Part shown: positions 1 through 13,600 of the stretch, piece after piece | Position numbering within the stretch: the first letter of the stretch is position 1 | Layout of the letters: each line of letters opens with the position of its first letter | Source of the DNA: Aricia agestis | Taxonomy: Eukaryota; Arthropoda; Insecta; Lepidoptera; Lycaenidae | DNA: 64,000 nt | Direction: 5' to 3' | Assembly (NCBI RefSeq): GCF_905147365.1 | Contig: NC_056427.1 | Coordinates: forward strand, 3,663,001-3,727,000 | The notes under the pieces: generated by a model | What the model was told of the DNA's origin: nothing | The model's input: only the letters and a program-made list of their open reading frames with translations | The model's database searches: none | Translations under genes and position numbers: made by a program

Positions 1-1513
1 TTAGCGGGCTATCTTAGTAATATACGACATTTTTAATGTGACTATTTCAGAAACTACGCATAATATAGATTTTTCTTTTCAGCTCATGATAGCCTTGGTT
101 ATAAGGACATATTTTATGAAATAAAACAAAAATGACGATTTTGCACATCCGACATTGTTAATAGTCATGGGCGATTTTAGGACTATAATAAGAATGTTCT
201 TCAAAATTAGCGATTTAAAAGTGGAAATAATTCACGACTTTTACGACGAATTCGCGCTATTTTGCCGGTGGGCGTAAGAGGATACCACAGCGGCTAGAGA
301 AATGAAAAAAAAGTACGTGTAATATCTATAGCTGTCTCCCTTACCTCAAGCCTATACCGCAGAACGCGATAGAGACAACTGCAGAAAATCCAGAAAATCA
401 ACGATTCGTTGTCCCCTGATTCCTTCTCCAAAACTTAACCGATTTTAGTACTTTTTTCATTAAAGATTAAAAAAAGGCTTGAGCTGTGTTCCTATGTTTT
501 GCTTTTTTTGTATAATCTATCCAAAACTGTTTTCTGGACGTATGAACACAGTGGAAAATCTGGCCATTTTTTTGGGTTTTTGAACGTTCATATCTTATTT
601 AATAATTAAATTATGAAAAAAAAGAAAACATAGGGACATTGTATTAGTGGCCGTAGATATTCAGGAAAAAAATTATAACTCTACTAGCATTATCCAGGGA
701 GGAAACAGGGGACAACGTTTGTATGGAAAAAATGGCGGTGTGGAATCCTTCACGCGGGCTACTGCTAATGTCCTGGCAGGCCGCAGGTTGAGTATAGCTG
801 GTTTACACGGATTCCGAGTGGGGCATAAAAATAATTCCTCTCCAATTCCGCTACGTGGAAGTTATTTGCATGAAATAACTGTTACAAGCTGTAATCGAAG
901 AATTACAACGAAAGTTTAGGTTGGAGCACTGGTAATCCTTACTTCCATACTCTTACTTATACTCTTCACGCTTTTCTTTTCAGATTCTTTTAGTTTGGAC
1001 TTTTCTTTTTTTTTTTTTTATGAAATAAGGGGACAAACGAGCAAACGGGTCGCCTGATGGAAAGCAACTTCCGTCGCCCATGGACACTCGCAGCATCAGA
1101 AGAGCTGCAAGTGCGTTGCCGGCCTTTTAAGAGGGAATAGGGTAATAGAGGAGGGTAGGGAAGGGAAGGGAAGGGAATAGTTGAGGGTAGGGAAAGGAAT
1201 AGGGTAGGGGTTAGGGGATTGGGCCTCCTGTAAACTCACTCACTCGGCGAAACACAGCGCAAGCGCTGTTTCACGCCGGTTTTCTGTGAGAACGTGGTAT
1301 TTATCCGGTCGAGCCGGCCCATTCGTGCCGAAGCATGGCTCTCCCACGTATAAATATTTCGGATATTTTCCATCGGTTGTAGACATGGGAGTCCTTCTCG
1401 AAAAAGTCCATAAATGCTTCAACCATGAAAATGTTTGATGTCTTTTTTCTTGAATCCTTGAATCCCTTCACACATCAGGTTTTCTTTAACATTAACAAGG
1501 AAATGTTTTACAG
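1..1513 (+). other. Upstream intron sequence of the rst/kirre-like gene
   Basis: No exon is recognised here. The first exon in the window begins in the middle of an Ig domain, so this stretch is inferred to be intron belonging to a gene that starts to the left. It holds one minus-strand SINE copy (about 1006-1349) and otherwise AT-rich sequence. A 90-codon frame at 647-919 has no Ig signature or splice context and was not accepted. Confidence 0.6.
1006..1349 (-). mobile_element. SINE-like repeat, copy 1 of 13
   Basis: Full-length copy. Read in its own orientation the family begins ACGTGGGAGAGCCATGC, has a short hairpin (ACAGCGCTTGCGCTGT), a variable CCCTA/CCCTT tract, a segment GGCCGGCAACGCACCTGC, a LINE-like tail ending CCCCTTATTTCAT, and poly(A). 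The tail segment resembles lepidopteran LINE 3' ends, so LINE-driven retrotransposition is inferred. GGCTCGACCGG in the head is a weak match to a Pol III B box. The flanks show no clear target-site duplication. Confidence 0.85.
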
Positions 1514-1667
1514 GAATTTGCCTTCTTGGAAGAATCTTTAGATGGCGGTCTGACAAAGTCTACTCTCGTCATCAGGAAGAGTAGTGCCAGCCATTTCGGT
1601 GTCTACAATTGTACGGTCTCTAATGCCTATGGGAGTGACAGCATTGATATCAATTTGGTTCCTGACA
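1514..1667 (+). CDS. rst/kirre: Exon 1 in window: C-terminal half of the last Ig domain
   Basis: The acceptor is ttttacag|G and the donor is CTGACA|gtaagt. The exon starts in phase 0 and ends one base into a codon; the other two frames contain stops. It encodes 51 residues ending in the Ig F-strand pattern G-V-Y-N-C-T-V-S-N-A-Y-G-S-D, with the conserved Tyr and Cys. The partner cysteine must lie in an exon upstream of the window. N-C-T is a candidate glycosylation site. Confidence 0.9.
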
Positions 1668-4600
1668 GTAAGTTCTGATTTTATTTCATTTTGCATACTT
1701 TAGTTTTTTTTTGTGCATTTCATTTAGTTTATTCACTGTATTTGATAAGTACGTAACACAAACATTACTTTGTTTTGTAAAAACATTAATATTGAACAAC
1801 TTCGGTTATAACATATAACATACAGCATTGTTAACATAAATTCCTAGATCATCTTAGGATTCTATCTGTAACACACAAGCTTGTAAATCTATAAGTGTTG
1901 AAGGTTTATTATTTATAAAATTGTCATCCTTTACAATAATTTTATTTTCCTCTTTTTCATCTCCTAATACGGTATCTGTTTCTTTTCTAAAATAATCATC
2001 TCTTTTTCAGAATCTATGAATCTAGTCATCGTCATCTCTTCCGGTGCCTTCATCACCGTCGTCATTCTTGTCATCATGTTCATCGTGATGCTCTGTCATC
2101 GGCGGGTCAAGAAGGCCGATGACAAGAAGCCTGACATCACTGACATGAAGACCTGCGTAGACAAGTTTAAAGACTGCGACAGGAGCGACAATATCAGTGA
2201 CCTGAAGTTGGAGCTCCGGCAGGTTGAGGGTAGTTGTGATATGGTAAGTGCTTGCTTTATAGTATCTTTCTTTTTTTCTATGGTTCTGTCTTTTGTGTGT
2301 GTGCTGTGTTGTGTCCATAAAGTTAATATTAACATAAATTGGGTTCATCTGCGTGTAAAAATATGTGTACGTACGCATGATTACACAAGCATGATTGAAC
2401 ATGATTTCTATGAGATTAAATTGTCAAAGTGCAGCACGTGCCGACTGGACGTCAAAAAAAAAGAGTGCTGCTGGCATGTATCACACGTCTCGTTTTACCA
2501 CGCAGTGTTACTGATAGTGACATCTCTCTTGCTCAGGCCTTTGTTTCTCTATTCCGCTAGGTATGTTAACTTTTGGTTGTGTCCTACGAATAATATATTT
2601 TTTTAATTTTCGTAGGTTGTGTCACAAGTTGTTATTTTTTAAATTATTACTTTCATTATTAACATGCATTCCCTTTCATTACTAATGATAACTTCCTAGT
2701 TCTATTAGTTTTTACCAGACCGTGCAAAAGACTCTGGTCGTGTGTGTTAGTAAAATTTAGAGCATTATCGTCTGTTAAGATTTGAGCTTTAGTGATATCA
2801 TCATATACTATATAAAATTCTCGTGTCACAATGTAAGTCACCGTACTCTTCCGAAACGGCTTTACTGATTTTTACCAAATTTTATATGCATATTCAGTAG
2901 TCTGAGAATCGGCTACTGGGTACTTTTTATATTGATAAGTGCATTTGTTGAATAAATAATAGTAAATTATTACAACTCGAGACTGACGGCGACCATTGTT
3001 TGTGCGACGGGATAGCGATGGACGTTGCCATGGTGACATACTTATTTAGTCACTTCAATAGAATAATACGGCCGAAATACTTTATATGGCAAAGAAGTGT
3101 TTGCCGGGACAGCTAGTTAAATTTTATTTTTTTAGAGTTCTGGGTCAAAATGGCGTAAATAGAATCATTGTGTTAACTAAGCTCTATATTTCAGGACGTA
3201 TCAACCCACGAAGAGACCGAGTTTCGGTCTACCCTCCAGCTCACCACCAACTTGGGTCTACCTCTCGCCGGGCCGGTGCCGGTACCAGAGACATATGACA
3301 ACAAGCTGATGAAATACCAGAGATATAGTGGCGACTTCGATCAGCCCATCAACAATATACATTTCAAGGTGAGTGAAGATCTAGACACGCGTTAGAGTCC
3401 AGTCAAGTTCAAGTTACGATACCTTGTGTTACCTATAATACCTATGAGGCAGCGGTTCTCAAACTTTTTGATGGCGGAACCCTTTTAAGTTTTAACATTG
3501 ACAGATCCCCAAAAAATTGAATGAATTATCTCCATGCTGGGATTAGACGACATTTATAAAAATATTTTATGTATGGCTCGTGGAGCCCTTTAAATATTCT
3601 ACAAGGCTTTTGCGAAGCCCCAGGGCTCTGCTAAGAACATTTTGAAAATTGCTGATATAGGGCATATATATTCTATGGGCCACGTTATCTACGTGGCATC
3701 ACCAAGACTTGGGGTTGTTTGGGTTCCCAAACAGATAGAGATTATCTCATAGAACAGATTTTTCCAAAGTGGCATTAACTATGTGATTCAGTAATAGAGA
3801 TTTACTGTATATAATAATGTTTTGGCACGAATGACTCGACCAGATAAAAACCACGACTTCACAAGTAAAAATTCTCGTGTTGAGTTTTTAATTGGGCTAG
3901 TATTATGGGCGACATCAGAGTTGAGTCATTGCTGCCCATTAAGCAATCTGCTTACTAGATACCTGGTATTTTTTTCTCTAGTTAAATGAAACAACTGGCA
4001 CAGAGAACACTCAAACTAGGGATACAATACTAGCACAGTAAGTAAACATGAACAATTTAGTTTCACATTCGTCGAGTAATCAGTATTAAGTCCAGGCATA
4101 TCACAAATCCCCGTTATTCACACTCGCTGCGTCATCTGTTTGTGTCACAGTAGAAATAATATACAGTAGGCAAGCTTTATAATAGATGTAAATCAGATGA
4201 ATGCACATATTCGTGTGATTTCTGCAGGTCTGTCAAGTCAAAATGGCATGTCTGGTAGGTCAAAATGATTACTTAAAGTGTTCCAATATTTTATTTTAGA
4301 TGTCATAAAAGGCTCTTATGTCAGATGGAAACATATATTTTGTCAGTTTCCTATAGAATGACATTCTGTTGAAATGTCAGATAGGTGAACTTTTAGAAGA
4401 TACTGTGGATCAGCTTTTTTTTTTAATATTGTACAATTTCCTCAGTTAGTGTTGCCATTATAGACCTGTAGATGATTTGAAGTAACAAAATACTATCGCA
4501 CGTCACACGTGCCTGTACCTGAAACTTGTCTCTGTGTTGAACGTGTTTAATTCTAAGGACACGGCACATTTATCCAACTGTATGATGTTTATACTATGCT

Positions 4601-7600
4601 GGTACAGCGATATTTCGGTTGACAATGATTCAGTGGCATTCGGAGGATATTTATATGCGACGATAGGCGTAAATATAGGCATGGTATGTCGAGGTAAAAA
4701 GGACAAAATTGGAGCTACTTTGGCACTGTTTTGGGGCCATTTTAGCATTTGAAATAGAACCTTGACATTAATAGTATTAGTAGAAGCCATGCTGTATCCT
4801 TAGTTTTTAATTATTTCGAGTGGGTAAGTATGTGGAACTCAAAAAAGTTCGAGTTTAAATTCCATTTTGTCAGTAGTTTAAAGTCCTTGATGACCTTGGG
4901 TTCTATTCCCCTGTTGCGGCAGCAAATTGATTGGAAAAATGCAGATTGATTGTCAGACAAGAAAAATCCATACTTCTGATGGACACGTAAAAAGTTCCGC
5001 ATCTGATTTCTTACAAGTTATGTCGATGAAATAATACGAAAGAGACTAAAACCATTTTAGTAATTTGTAAGTAACTATTTTTTTGGAATTTAATGATAAA
5101 TTAAAACCCGCTAAGTGCTAACAGAATAAGATTCAGAGTATGAAGAAAATATGTTTCACGAAGAAAAATATTCTTTTTCATAAAAATGGTTATAAAATTT
5201 GGCCAACATTATGCATAAAAGCACCAAGATAAAATTGAGGTCCAAAATCAAAATGTCACAAAGTGGAAAGCATAACTTTGCATACCAAGCGAAGGTCGAA
5301 TATTTTATTCATGTAACAAAAAAACTATAATTAAAATTCAAATATTCCGAGTATTTTGAATAATATGGAGTCTTATAAAGTACACGGGAAGAAATAATTT
5401 AAAACGTGACCAGGATTTATGATAAGAAAATGTAAAGTAATACGGTAACAGAACGGAGTTTATTATGCTTCTATTTCTACTTCCGTTGTATTAATTTTTC
5501 ATAAAGTTTTTAGAGTTCCCTTTTGAACTTCTACCTGGCCTTTTCATAATTAACGGATTTGAGGTAAAATTAGAAGTGTATTCAAAGAATATTTCATTAT
5601 TCTGGAAGACGTTTTGCCTCTAGCTACGCTGTAGTTCAAAGTTTTGGATTGAAATTTGAAAATTCCTTGGAACTTATTGTTATATTATTAATTATATTTC
5701 TTCAAGAGGTTGTCTCGCGGAGAAAAAATACCAGGAAAATTTGAAAATTTGCAAATGTTTCACCTCTACATAGAATTAGTTGCTGTGACATAAACTTTTT
5801 ACAATTTAAACTTCTTAGATAATATGACAGGAAGACGTCCATCGGAGAGAGTGCATCAAGAAATCTTAAATGTTTTTATTATATTTCAGGTGTATTTAAT
5901 TTTCGGCATGTTTAATTTTATATCGTTTTATGACATACATTATTTCAATCCATCCAATCCATTTACTGGATCTCTCTGGATCGGACATTATATTATGTAT
6001 TCTGGCTATTTTACACGGAACCTGCTGCAAGTGACGAGCCAAAATTAGGTTGACCACTTTAATTTTAAATTCCTTACTTATGACATGTTGCATTATACGG
6101 TTCTTTGTTCGCTCACACGCGATGGTTTCGGTGTGACATCTATGTTGGGTTTTAAAATATTAATCGTTTTATGCCATAATACATTTAGTAATAACTAGTA
6201 TTAGTTGGTAATAAATAATAATACTGTTTTCTAATTCATTCTTTGTTTGACTTCAAAAAAGGAGGACGTTTCTCAATTCGACCCTAATATAATCTCGTAT
6301 CGAATAGTATACACTATACAGTAAGATATTATGGACGTCATATTTTTATGCATCTAGATATAATATGCAAAAACTGATGCTGCATTCCATCTGCTTATTT
6401 TCCACCACTACTAGGATCTAAGAGAAAATAAGTAGAGTACTCACAGAAAATTGCGCATTATAATGATGATAATGACCTTATGAATGATTTAGATAAAGGA
6501 GAAGAGATCAACAAAAATGATACCCATGATGATGAAAATCTAACATCACCTCCATTTTCAGACGCAAGACCAAAGCGCCTACGTCCCATACGTGGACTAC
6601 AGCCGAGACTACGCGCCACCATCTGACTCCCTCACCGGATCCTTGTCTAGGAGTACTGACATGTCCACCTACCAGAGCCACTGTGGGTCTCTGAATAGGC
6701 AGGCGAGCTGCGGACGAATTGGCGCTATGGTGGGACCAGATGGTAAGTTGGTGTAGGAATGGTACTGTAACGCGAAAGAGTCACAATAGATCCTCAAGAG
6801 TTGCAGTGACTTCGTGGCTCTCATATCCTGTTGTTGTGGGTTCGATTCCCGCGTTTGAAAATTGCTGTTCCCAAGAGTGGTTGGGCAGTTCTAGTTAGTC
6901 GGCTTTGATTTCTTACGCTAAAGTCGATAGTCGCTGTGCATGTATCATTACTTATCTTAATGAACACTCATCATCATCATCATATCAGCCTATAGTCGTC
7001 CACTGCTGGACATAGGCCTCTCTCAATGAACGCCAAGATGACCGATCTCCTGCTACTCGCATCCAACATGGGCCTGAAACTGAACAGAGATGAAGAGAAA
7101 ATGAACACTAGAAAACATTATTTATTATTATTTTGAAGTATCTCATTTCTTCATCAATAAGTCCTGAAATATTTAACTCTGATCTGAAGTAAATTCAGGC
7201 TGTTACCTTCGGACTATTTCTATCTATCATTATTGTTATCTTTTTCTAGATATTATCATGTACCATATCAGTCTCTTCTATATTTTCTAAATCTTCCTTT
7301 TCTATAATATCTTCTGTGTTATCATCTACCACATTTTTATTATGTTTTGTATAATACCACGAGCTTTTACCCGCGGCTTCGATCGAGTTAAGAAGGATTA
7401 TTATATACAAACTTTTATCCCCTATTTTATTCCCTTGGGAGTAGAATTGATCAAAATCCTTTCTTAGTGGAAGCCTACGTCATTACATCTACCTGCATGC
7501 CAAATTTCAGCCCGATCCGTCCAGTGGTTTGGGCTGTGCGTTGATAGATCACTATGTCAATCAGTCTGTCAGTTTTATATATATAGACAGATAGATATAG

Positions 7601-10600
7601 ATTATCTTCTATATTATCTTTTGTACAGTGATACCGATGGCCAACCCCGGTGCTGTGATGAGCGGTGTCGACGTGCGTTACGCTGCCACTTACGGCAACC
7701 CCTATTTGAGGGGGAGCAATGGACCACCGTTATGTGAGTATTTCTATTATTTCTTGTTTTTCGTGTACTGCTACTACATTGTTAACTGTATTCTGTACAT
7801 CCATATAATTAAAATTGTAGCTTGCATTATATTTTCCAAGAACTATTTTTGTAGGCCGACTGTATAAACATAAGATTTCATTATATATAAGCCAATTTAA
7901 ACGTCTGTAAAAGTTAATTGTCGAGTCATTATCAACTTTCATAATATTGCCTGTTTCGTTCTGAATATTAGTAAAAAGGAAAACAATATGATAAGTTAGT
8001 AAAGCCACAACAGCAACAACATGGGGAAGCCAACAACATGGCGAAGGAAATTTATTAGTTAAAAACATTGTTTAAAACTTGACACTAATTTGAAAAATGA
8101 ATAAATTGATTATGTTCCTGGCAAAATTCATTTAAAGTGATATTTTGCCTAGTAAGTAATTGCTAAGTATGATAACATACTAATTATTTAAAAAAACTCA
8201 TCACAAGTCACAACTCTTTAGAAGCATAATTTCTCCTTCAAGATTTTTATAAAATTCTTGATAATAATAAAGAATTTCTTTACAGCTTACGTTGGACAGA
8301 GTTTGCAGTCGTCTAAGAATGCACCGCCACCTTACTACACCCTACGGAATAATAACCATCGAACGACAAGTAAGTATATTTTAACCCCCGACGAAAAAGG
8401 GGGGTGTTATACGTTTGACGTGTCTGTCTGACTGTTCGTGGGATTGTAGTATCCAAATGAGTGGACAGATTAACTCCTAACAAAAAAGGGTGTTGTAAGT
8501 TTGATGTCTTTGTGTGTGTGTGTGTGTGTTTGTTCGTAGCATCTAAACAGGTGGACCGATTTTGATCCCGTTATTTTTTTTGAAAACGGAAACTGACTTC
8601 AAATCGGGCTATTCCGTAATGAAAAGAATCTTATGTCCTTCCCGTTCAGTTGCCTAATCTGTCTGTACCAAATTTAATCAAAATCAGACCAGTAATTTTA
8701 GACCCTATTCCACGCAAATAAACTTTTCCTCTTTATAATAATTATAAGTAAAGATATAATAATATTATATTTTCATACCATACTTTATAACTTTTGTTAC
8801 ATTGAAATTTCACTTCTTCGAATATTCCTCCAACTTGTCAATAAGTATTTAAAGTAATGGGTCTCTCACAGGAGCTCAGAAACTCTCAAGTCCATCATAT
8901 TTTATTTAAAATATAGAATTTTTAAAAAACATATAATGACGGGTGTTTAAAAAAATCTGTGAAGAGCTTATGAATGTACTATCAGAGGAAATGATTCCAA
9001 GGCAGATTGTAGATATACTTTATTAGGTATGGGTAATGTCCAAGGGCATACCTGTTTCGAGAAGATGGTCGGTCTGGTACATTGAAACAAAAAATCATGG
9101 AAATTTACTTTAATTCTGACTGAAAATATATTTTGTTTCCAATCACTTCATTTTGCGCATAGTAGGTAGCACGTTTTTAATTCCCACTTGCCAGGGGGGC
9201 AAGTCATAATCTGTTAACTTGGGTAGATCGACTAAGTTCTGTCATTGACAGACATCTGGCTATGATTTTTCTCAGATAGTACAAACATACCAAAAAAACA
9301 TGTCAACATAAATTTCATCAACTATGAACAGCATTTTTAAATGCTTTTTTTGGGTCAAGATTTGGTCCTTAGCACAACGTCATCTATGTAGAGTCATATT
9401 CGTCTATAATTTCCTATGAGCGACGGCGAATGACAGCTTTGCAATAGGCTAGATGACTATTTTTTTTTCTTATTGGTAATTGAAAGACCCTTAAAAAATA
9501 GAAACATCGCTGAAAGAATGACTCTGATAGCTTAAAAATTCACCAAGATATGACAATTCAAACATCTCATAAAATAGACCTGCCCGAAACGCTCCATACA
9601 AAGTGCTACGAAAGACTGACGTCACTCTTTCGTAGTTTGTACGTATCGGGAGACAACTTTGTTCGATAGGTATATCAAATATTGCGTTTATGAAAAGTGG
9701 TTTCATAACAAAAGTTGCTTTTAATTGCATAAGTTATCGATTGGTATACAAATATTAAGAAATTTTATTGAAAAAAAAAATCGACTTGATTATCTAACTT
9801 TAAGGCGAGGATAAACCCCAATTTCTTATTCCGTGACGCCCGGTTTACCTAGTTCCAATATAATAACGAAGTGTTAAAGAATATGAGATATAAAGCACAA
9901 TATTTAAAATACCTTAAACCATAAACATTTTAATAAAACGTAATACTTTGGCTGTAATTAATTGACAAACTCACCTCCGAAAAAACTCTATTTTATCGAA
10001 ATATAAGTATTAACTAGGATAATTATACATTTTATTTGAATAAATTGTTAGTAAATCTATATTAAAATTTCTTTAACCGAACAATTTTGTTTCTTAATAT
10101 TTATTTCCAAAGATATTAAAAAAAAACATGAAAAATAGAGAAGATCCGTCCGATTTGTTACAGTTTTATGCTAAGCTAAAATTAATCTTATTGCGATGCC
10201 TATACGCTTGGTCTTTGGTTGTGTGCAAGGTTATCGTTTTTGATTGAGATCAATCCCCGCCTTAAAGGCGCTTAGCAAAAAAAATAAAAATGCTATCGAG
10301 CTGTAATTTTGGGAACACTTATTTTTCACCGTGATTTCTTTATTTTATTAACAAAATTCGCTAATCTTTGACCTTGTCATCATCCCTATTATGGATAAGA
10401 ATCATGGTCCAACTTTGACAGTCTTAAAATAATAAGCATCAAAACATTTCTCATTAATTAGTTATGTAATACAACACTTTTCAAGAAATTAATAATTGAA
10501 TGTAATTGGATACTACCTCAGCTCCGTCTCTTGGGAGCCTTCAGAAGACCTTTATAATATTTGAACACAAATTTGAAGTATTCTCTCTCTAGCTCTCTCC

Positions 10601-13600
10601 CTCTCTCTTTCTCTATTTTATTAGTCCCGCCGACGAAAACTGAGGGGGGCTAACCATACTAATATTATAAGTGCGAAAGTGTGTCCGTCTGTCTGTCTGT
10701 TAACTCCTTAGACCCAATCCGCTGAAAAGATTTTGTAAGGTATGGATGTACTTTGAGTCCTGGGAAATAAGATACTTTTTATTCTGTAAAAAGTTTTTTT
10801 TTAATGAAATAAGGGGGCAAACGAGCAAACGGGTCACCTGATGGAAAGCAACTTCCGTCGCCCATGGACACTCGCAGCATCAGAAAAGCTGCAGGTGCGT
10901 TGCCAGCCTTTTAAGAGGAAAATAGGGTAATAGGGGAGGGTAGCGATGGGAAGGGAAGAGAATGGGGGAAGGTAGGGAAGGGAATAGGGTAGGGGATTGG
11001 GCCTCCGGTAAACTCACTCGGTGAAACACAGTGCAAGCGCTGTTTCACGCCGGTTTTCTGTGAGAACGTTGTATTTCTCCAGTCGAGCCAGCCCATTTGT
11101 GCCGAAGCATTGCTCTGTCTCGTCACGTGTACAGTTCCCGCGCAAAAAAATATTTTTTTAACAACGAACTTGCGGCCATCATGTCACATAAGAGTTTGGA
11201 CTGTCTATTTGTCTGTCTGTTCGTCTAGAAGGAAAATACAGACAGATACATGCATCTTCCTATATTGATAAAACGCCTAGGAAGTTGCATGTGTCTGTCT
11301 GTCTGTGTATTTGTCGTTGTATCGTCGTATATATAGTTATATTTTTCCGATATAACACCTATTTCTTTCTTCCAGGTACAATAACTAACCCTCCATGTTC
11401 ATCATCATCACGCCCTGTCACCAGCCCACCTAACACCAGCTGTGCTCAGCCACAAGTAAGTAATGAGTCATATGGCTTATTTTGTGACAATTTGATTAAG
11501 ATAATATTGATTAGATGACAACTTTGATATTTTCACCGGTTACTCTTTGCGCTCTCATAATGAGAGAGAGGGGGATCTTTTAATGTACAAATGCACGGTG
11601 TATACGGGCTCATAATTATACATTAATTTGCCCTTGTCCAATACACTACTCGAGTGCTTTTTCAAAGAAGCATAAAATGATGTACCTAATTCCATACTTC
11701 AGAAAATCTTTTCGCAGCGTATGAATCAAGTTTCGCTGTCTTTGTATGTCGTAATGTTCCTATAAATCTCAATGTGTCAGGCAAAGACAGGCAAGTAGGT
11801 ATTGTAAGTAATATTCACAGTGCAAATTTTATTATTCCCTGGACCGTATATTTTTCTGGGATAAAAAGTATCCTATGGTAAAAAGTATACTCCGGGACTC
11901 TAAGGACCTTTTTCACCACTTTCTGACAAAGTGCCGAATAGGCTATTCACAACTCTTTTGACAGATTCTCCATATTTCACTATCCACAACTTAACTTGAC
12001 AAGTTAAGTGGTGGATAGCCTATTCGGCACTTATCAGGAAGTGGTAAAAAAGGCCCTAAGTATCTTTGTACCAAATTTCAAGAAAATCGGTTCAGTGGTT
12101 TGGCCGTAAACAAGTAACAGATAGATAGGTCACACACTTTCGCATTAATAATTTTAGTATTAATTTCCACGTAATTGATATAATACTATAGTTTTGTAAG
12201 CTTATTGTAGCTCACTATAGTCTGTCAAGAAAGTGAAGAAATTAAAAAGTGGCAACATCCTAGTGTCATCCCTTTCAAATAAATCTAAGAAAAAAGGTAG
12301 AGTAGGGTACAATAGCTCTACCATGAGTTTAAAGCTATAGTATGGCGATTTTAGATAACATTTTAAACTTTCGCGTTGCTGCGAAAGGGGACTGAGGACT
12401 GAGGGGAGGGAGGGCCCTCGTGACCACGGCCGTTGCAACACGGCCGAAACGTCGAGAAAAAGTATGTACTCGTAGTAGCATTACTACTTAAATAAGTCGC
12501 GTTAAGTCCCGATTAAAAAGTTTAATTATGGCGATTTTAGTTCCGCAAGTAACCGCTAGAGGCGCTGTAGAATTTGCCATAAGTGCTAAAAATTTACGTA
12601 GTCGGTATCGAGTATCGAAAAATACTATAGCTTTAAACTCTTGGTAGAGCTACTGGTAACCGTTCTAAAACTTTAAGAAAACAGCAACAAAATATATCTA
12701 TTATAATATTACTTGCTTTAATTATATTCTTGGTGAGACCGCATCGTGGTTTCGTCAAAGAAATTTTACTTTGTAACATTAACCCTGCCACAACTCTTTG
12801 ACAAGTTTTTTTTTTAAATTATAAATTATAATGAACGTTATTTAGTTATTACATACAAAATAATTTTAAAGCGATACGTAAGCTTTATGTTTTAAAAATA
12901 AATTTAGGCTGTCTTTAATAGGCTTTTTCCCTTTTAGGGTTCCGTACCCGTGGTAGAAACGCGTCCCTATTTCTAAGGCTTCTACAGAGTGTAACAAAAA
13001 TAAGTGATAATACTTTAAGGTGTGTACGTGTTCCTTGTAGAGAGTTCACTGTGAAAGTAGCAGCGCTGAAAGACCAACATTTTTTTTCACTTTTGTATGG
13101 GGAAACTCGTGACGCTCGGGCCTTGCCCATCCAAAGTGAAAAAAAAATCGTCTTTCAGCGCTGCTACTTTCACAGTGAACTCTCTACAAGGAACACGTAC
13201 ACACCTTAAAGTATTATCACTTATTTTTGTTACACACTGTATATTCTGTCCGTCTGTCTGACAATCTGTCTCTCATCAGAGCGATAGCTATTCTCTGTAA
13301 CCAGTCAGTAGGTGATCATTGACCCTCTGTCAAAAAAACCTAGAAACCTAGACTAGATAGGTCAATGACGGCTGGCGCCACCTTTTTTCATTTTGACTTA
13401 CATGAAGTTTTTTTCCGCCATAATTGAAAAGAAGAAGACAGTTATTTTCCATGTATTCTCTGCGGGGCTAAAATGGACGCTTTGGAGAATCATTTATTAT
13501 GAATCATAATATGATTCTCTTTTTAAAATCGCAAAATGGTCACTCTGCTTGCAATTCATGTCTAGTAATTCGTATTAATTTGACATTCATCAGTTCGACA

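Noticed and set aside
647..919. 90-codon frame upstream of the first exon
   Set aside because: It has no Ig residues, no splice context joining it to the gene and no recognisable family.
2244..2606. Continuation of the open frame after exon 2 (ORF 2016-2606)
   Set aside because: The consensus donor at 2244 and the in-frame exon at 3195 show splicing; the extension runs into a MITE with an 8-bp duplication.
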